24,964 nt of DNA from Eggerthellaceae bacterium UBA5808 (GTDB taxonomy: Bacteria; Actinomycetota; Coriobacteriia; Coriobacteriales; Eggerthellaceae), in NCBI GenBank assembly GCA_002417975.1, contig DIDE01000100.1, forward strand, positions 1 to 24,964, written 5' to 3'. Made by a program: the position numbers and the translations under genes. The notes beneath the pieces were generated by a model. It did not search any database. It was given only the letters and a program-made list of their open reading frames with translations, and was not told where the DNA came from. This document shows, piece by piece, positions 22,105 through 24,964 of the stretch; within the stretch, counting starts at the first letter, position 1, and every line of letters starts with the position of its first letter.

Positions 22105-23271
22105 TTACTTAGCTTCACGGGCAATCGCAGCCTGAGCAGCAGCAAGGCGAGCAACAGGTACACGATATGGTGAGCAGCTGACGTAGTCAAGACCGATCTT
22201 GTCGAACGTCGTAATGGAATCAGGATCTCCACCATGCTCGCCGCAAACACCCAACTGGATGTCAGGGTTAGCAGCACGGCCCTTTTCGCAGCCCATACGT
22301 ACGAGTTCTGCAACACCAGCATCAATCGTCGCAAATGGATTGCAAGGAAGCAGATGACGCTCAAGGTAACGAGGCAGGAACTTAGCTTCTGCATCATCAC
22401 GAGAGAAGCCAAACGTCGTCTGAGTAAGGTCGTTGGTACCAAAGCTGAAGAAGTCAGCTTTTGCACCAATCTGGTCAGCAGTCACAGCAGCACGAGGAAG
22501 CTCGATCATAGTACCGATCTTAATGTTGAGCTCTACGCCTTCTTCCTTAGCCACAGCGACAACAACGTCTTCACATTCCTTGCGGAGCGCTTCCAGCTCA
22601 GTTACAACACTGACGAGAGGAATCATGATTTCAGGCTGAGGATTAAGTCCCTCTTTCTTGAGCTTAGCAGCAGCAGTCGAAATAGCACGAACCTGCATAG
22701 CAGCGAGCTCTGGGAACAGAATAGCTAGACGACAACCACGAAGACCAAGCATCGGATTTGCTTCGCTCATTGCGTCGATCTGAGCCATCAAATTACGCTT
22801 TGCAGCCAGTTCCTTTGCAGGAGCATGTTGCTCTTCCATGTGCGCAATTTCCACATCAAGGGCACGTGGGCTCTCGAGGAACTCATGCAGAGGTGGATCG
22901 AGCAGACGGACAACAACCGGTAGACCGTCCATGGCACGGAACATACCCAGGAAGTCTTCAGTCTGAACCTTAAGCAGCTGAGCCAAAGCCTCATTACGGA
23001 TGTCCTGATCCTCATTGAGGATGAACGTCTGAATAATCTGCTTGCGCTCGCCAAGGAACATATGCTCAGTACGGCACAGGCCGATGCCTGCTGCACCGAA
23101 CTTGCGAGAGAGTTGAGCATCCTCAGGATTATCAGCATTAGCGCGAACACCGAGGGTACGGAATTCATCTGCCCACTCAAGGATTGTATCAAGGTCGCCA
23201 GTCAGCTCAGGCATAACCAAAGGAACAGCGCCAAGAGCAACGATGCCGGTTTGTCCGTCGAGCGAAATCAT
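22105..23271 (-). CDS. ppdK: Pyruvate phosphate dikinase, C-terminal PEP/pyruvate-binding half (frame-broken)
   Basis: 388 residues covering the TIM-barrel PEP/pyruvate domain: GTTGIVA-like GQTGIVALGAVPLVMPE, GIGLCRTEHMF, ANPMLGLRGCRL, FSFGTNDLTQTTFGFSRDD, and the catalytic GVCGEHGGD (Cys343 of this frame). In intact PPDK this region follows directly on the His domain. Here its ATG overlaps the stop of the upstream frame by 4 bases (ATGA). The codons before the ATG in this frame still spell EGD, as the intact family does, so the break is recent or a sequencing error. GAAGG just upstream of the ATG could allow reinitiation. Confidence 0.93.
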   Translation of the reverse strand: MISLDGQTGIVALGAVPLVMPELTGDLDTILEWADEFRTLGVRANADNPEDAQLSRKFGAAGIGLCRTEHMFLGERKQIIQTFILNEDQDIRNEALAQLLKVQTEDFLGMFRAMDGLPVVVRLLDPPLHEFLESPRALDVEIAHMEEQHAPAKELAAKRNLMAQIDAMSEANPMLGLRGCRLAILFPELAAMQVRAISTAAAKLKKEGLNPQPEIMIPLVSVVTELEALRKECEDVVVAVAKEEGVELNIKIGTMIELPRAAVTADQIGAKADFFSFGTNDLTQTTFGFSRDDAEAKFLPRYLERHLLPCNPFATIDAGVAELVRMGCEKGRAANPDIQLGVCGEHGGDPDSITTFDKIGLDYVSCSPYRVPVARLAAAQAAIAREAK

Positions 23272-24827
23272 ATCGCCTTCGCGATTACGATATCGGTTCC
23301 AGAAACAGCAGCTTCCTTCTTCTCAGCATCAATCTTAAGAATATCGACGCCACATACGCAAGGAGCACCCATACCACGTGCAATAACAGCAGCATGACTT
23401 GTTTTTCCACCATGGCTCGTAAGAATACCTTCAGCAGCAATCATACCGGCGAGGTCGTCAGGAGTCGTTTCCCAACGGACCAAAACGCACTTCTTGCCAG
23501 CCTTTGCTGCAGCAACAGCATCAGTCGCAGAAAATACTGCTTCACCAACAGCAGCACCAGGGCTTGCATTAAGACCATGAGCAAGAATATCAACATCAGC
23601 ATCACGATCGAATTGTGGATGCAAAAGCTGATCAAGTTGTTCTGGATTGACGCGTCCCACAGCCTCTTTCTTGGTGATGAGGCCTTCTTTTTCCATCTCA
23701 ATAGCAATATGCAACGCAGCAGCAGCAGTACGCTTTCCTACACGCGTCTGAAGCATGAACAGATGTCCCTGCTCAATAGTGAATTCGATATCACACATAT
23801 CACGGAAATGATTCTCGAGAATAGTGAATACCTCTTCGAGCTGTTTACCAGCCTCTTCGAGTCCCGGGCAATGCTTAAGATCGGAGATAGGACTCGTGTT
23901 ACGAATACCAGAAACAACATCTTCGCCTTGAGCGTTAACAAGATAATCGCCGTAAAATTCTTTATTACCATTTGCAGGGTTACGCGTAAATGCAACGCCT
24001 GTTGCAGATGTATCACCCTTATTACCAAAGACCATACACTGAACGTTGACAGCAGTGCCAAGATCCTCAGGGATTTTGTTCTGTTTACGATAGAGAATCG
24101 CGCGTGAGTTATCCCAACTGCCAAAGACAGCTTCAATAGCATGCTGGAGCTGAACCATTGGATCCTGTGGGAATATTGCAACACCATTCTGTGCAAGATC
24201 AGGATACTGAGCAGGATCAACATTCTCGGAGAAGATCTTTTTAAAGACTTCAACGAGCTCTTGGAGATCTTCCGCAGCTAGTTCGGTATCGCTTTCGACA
24301 CCGCGATCATTTTTCATGACATTCAGAGCATTCTCGAACAAGTCACTGTCAAGTCCCATGACTACGTTAGAAAACATCTGGATGAAACGACGATACGAAT
24401 CCCAAGCAAAGCGAGGATTGTTCGTCTGCTTAACGAGACCATTGATAGATTGGTCGTTCAAACCAAGGTTGAGGACCGTATCCATCATTCCTGGCATTGA
24501 AATGGGAGCACCAGAGCGGACAGACACCAACAGAGGATCCTCGGGATCACCGATTTGTTTACCGATACGTTTTTCAAGATCGAGACGGTATTCGTGGATA
24601 GTATCCAATACGCCATCGGGCCATACATTCCCCGCATTGGCATACTCCATACATGTCTGACATGAAATTGTGAATCCCGGAGGCACAGGAAGACCGATAT
24701 TAGCCATCTCAGCGAGGTTTGCACCTTTACCGCCGAGGGCAGGCTTCATATTCGTGTTGCCTTCCGTTACATTGTTGCCGTCTGCATCCTTGCCGAATGC
24801 ATAGACCCGTTTCACTTCTTCGGACAC
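23268..24827 (-). CDS. ppdK: Pyruvate phosphate dikinase, N-terminal ATP-binding and phosphohistidine half (frame-broken)
   Basis: PPDK interconverts pyruvate + ATP + Pi and PEP + AMP + PPi, a common glycolytic or gluconeogenic step in anaerobes. These 519 residues hold the ATP-grasp domain (GGKGANLAEM, LLVSVRSGAPISMPGMMDT) and the swivelling domain with GGKTSHAAV (His478 carries phosphate; Thr476 is the regulatory site). The frame then ends in GTDIVIAKAI, where the family continues IAEGD and the PEP domain. GTG 24827 is chosen because AAGGAG lies 6 bases upstream. The TTG at 24860 would overlap the preceding gene. The adjacent upstream gene encodes the protein that phosphorylates this Thr. 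Confidence 0.94.
   Translation of the reverse strand: MSEEVKRVYAFGKDADGNNVTEGNTNMKPALGGKGANLAEMANIGLPVPPGFTISCQTCMEYANAGNVWPDGVLDTIHEYRLDLEKRIGKQIGDPEDPLLVSVRSGAPISMPGMMDTVLNLGLNDQSINGLVKQTNNPRFAWDSYRRFIQMFSNVVMGLDSDLFENALNVMKNDRGVESDTELAAEDLQELVEVFKKIFSENVDPAQYPDLAQNGVAIFPQDPMVQLQHAIEAVFGSWDNSRAILYRKQNKIPEDLGTAVNVQCMVFGNKGDTSATGVAFTRNPANGNKEFYGDYLVNAQGEDVVSGIRNTSPISDLKHCPGLEEAGKQLEEVFTILENHFRDMCDIEFTIEQGHLFMLQTRVGKRTAAAALHIAIEMEKEGLITKKEAVGRVNPEQLDQLLHPQFDRDADVDILAHGLNASPGAAVGEAVFSATDAVAAAKAGKKCVLVRWETTPDDLAGMIAAEGILTSHGGKTSHAAVIARGMGAPCVCGVDILKIDAEKKEAAVSGTDIVIAKAI
23278..23282 (-). other. Frame break in ppdK: one base missing
   Basis: The minus strand reads ATC GCG AAG GCG ATA TGA. Adding one base (ATC GCn GAA GGC GAT ATG) restores the continuous family sequence IAEGDMISLDG. 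Confidence 0.8.
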
Positions 24828-24833
24828 CTTTTT

Positions 24834-24839
24834 CTCCTT
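24834..24839 (-). promoter_or_regulatory. Ribosome binding site deciding the ppdK start
   Basis: AAGGAG on the minus strand, 6 bases before GTG 24827, between the end of the upstream regulator gene and ppdK. Confidence 0.75.
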
Positions 24840-24849
24840 AGACGCGACA

Positions 24850-24963
24850 TCAGTTCTCAATAGAAGAATCGACTTTTGACGATTCCGGATGAGCTAAATC
24901 ATAATAACGCAATATTTCCTGTGCTGTTTCCTCAACGGCACGATTATCGGTGTGAACGACAAT
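24850..24963 (-). CDS. PPDK regulatory protein (kinase/pyrophosphorylase, DUF299/PpsR family), C-terminal fragment
   Basis: Only the last 37 residues are inside the window, running in from the right edge to TGA at 24850-24852. They read VVHTDNRAVEETAQEILRYY and a short tail. This matches the family's C-terminal pattern of a basic turn followed by EEtAxeIl. These proteins use ADP to phosphorylate, and phosphate to release, the Thr next to the catalytic His of PPDK or PEP synthase. The gene ends 22 bases before ppdK, with ppdK's ribosome site in the gap, so the two are almost certainly cotranscribed. The identification rests on the short motif plus this context. Confidence 0.8.
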   Translation of the reverse strand: MVVHTDNRAVEETAQEILRYYDLAHPESSKVDSSIEN

Positions 24964-24964
24964 A

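Noticed and set aside
1..24964. CRISPR arrays, insertion sequences, integrase or phage genes
   Set aside because: No repeat-spacer pattern, transposase, terminal inverted repeats or phage-like reading frames were seen. The only protein-level repeats are those of the surface protein.

Overview
The window looks like the chromosome of an anaerobic bacterium with mid-range GC, most plausibly an actinobacterium of the class Coriobacteriia (Eggerthellaceae-like). This is an inference from gene content: siroheme-dependent heme genes, a cysteine-rich BspA-type repeat surface protein, pyruvate phosphate dikinase next to its regulator, a single-chain adenosylhomocysteinase, and a murI-rdgB pair. No rRNA or species marker is present. 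Almost every gene is on the minus strand, so the window is best read from right to left. ahcY is the only plus-strand protein gene.

Right end to centre: the tail of a PPDK regulatory protein is followed by ppdK, which is split into two overlapping reading frames by an apparent one-base deletion. A strong terminator and the tmRNA gene come next. Then there is a cyclic-di-GMP protein (pseudo-receiver, degenerate GGDEF, intact EAL, PAS), also broken into two frames, here by one extra T in a T6 run. murI and rdgB follow, then a 770-residue secreted surface protein built from twelve 25-residue CFxxC repeats. Two tandem tRNA genes (Pro-TGG, Gly-TCC) have a clear promoter and terminator.

Centre: ahcY runs on the plus strand from an unusual structured leader and ends at a strong terminator. 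Divergent from it is a membrane family 2 glycosyltransferase, followed by a comF-like gene and an orphan amino-acid-type binding lipoprotein with a long Ser/Thr/Asn tail.

Left third: one tightly packed operon, sirC-hemA-hemC-cobA/hemD-ahbC-hemB-ahbD. Its genes overlap by 1 to 16 bases or are separated by 2 to 42 bases. HemA, HemB, HemC and HemD make uroporphyrinogen III. CobA and SirC carry it to precorrin-2 and sirohydrochlorin (and siroheme if SirC also chelates iron). AhbA/B, AhbC and AhbD convert siroheme to heme. The last gene, ahbD, continues in frame into an AhbA/B-type AsnC-like domain before the window ends, so the first and last steps of the siroheme-to-heme branch appear to be joined in one polypeptide. 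No classical hemE, hemN/hemG or hemH is seen here.

The points most worth a second look are the AhbD-AhbA/B fusion, the switch-like ahcY leader, the CFxxC-ladder surface protein, and the two single-base frame breaks. The frame breaks may be sequencing errors or recent mutations.
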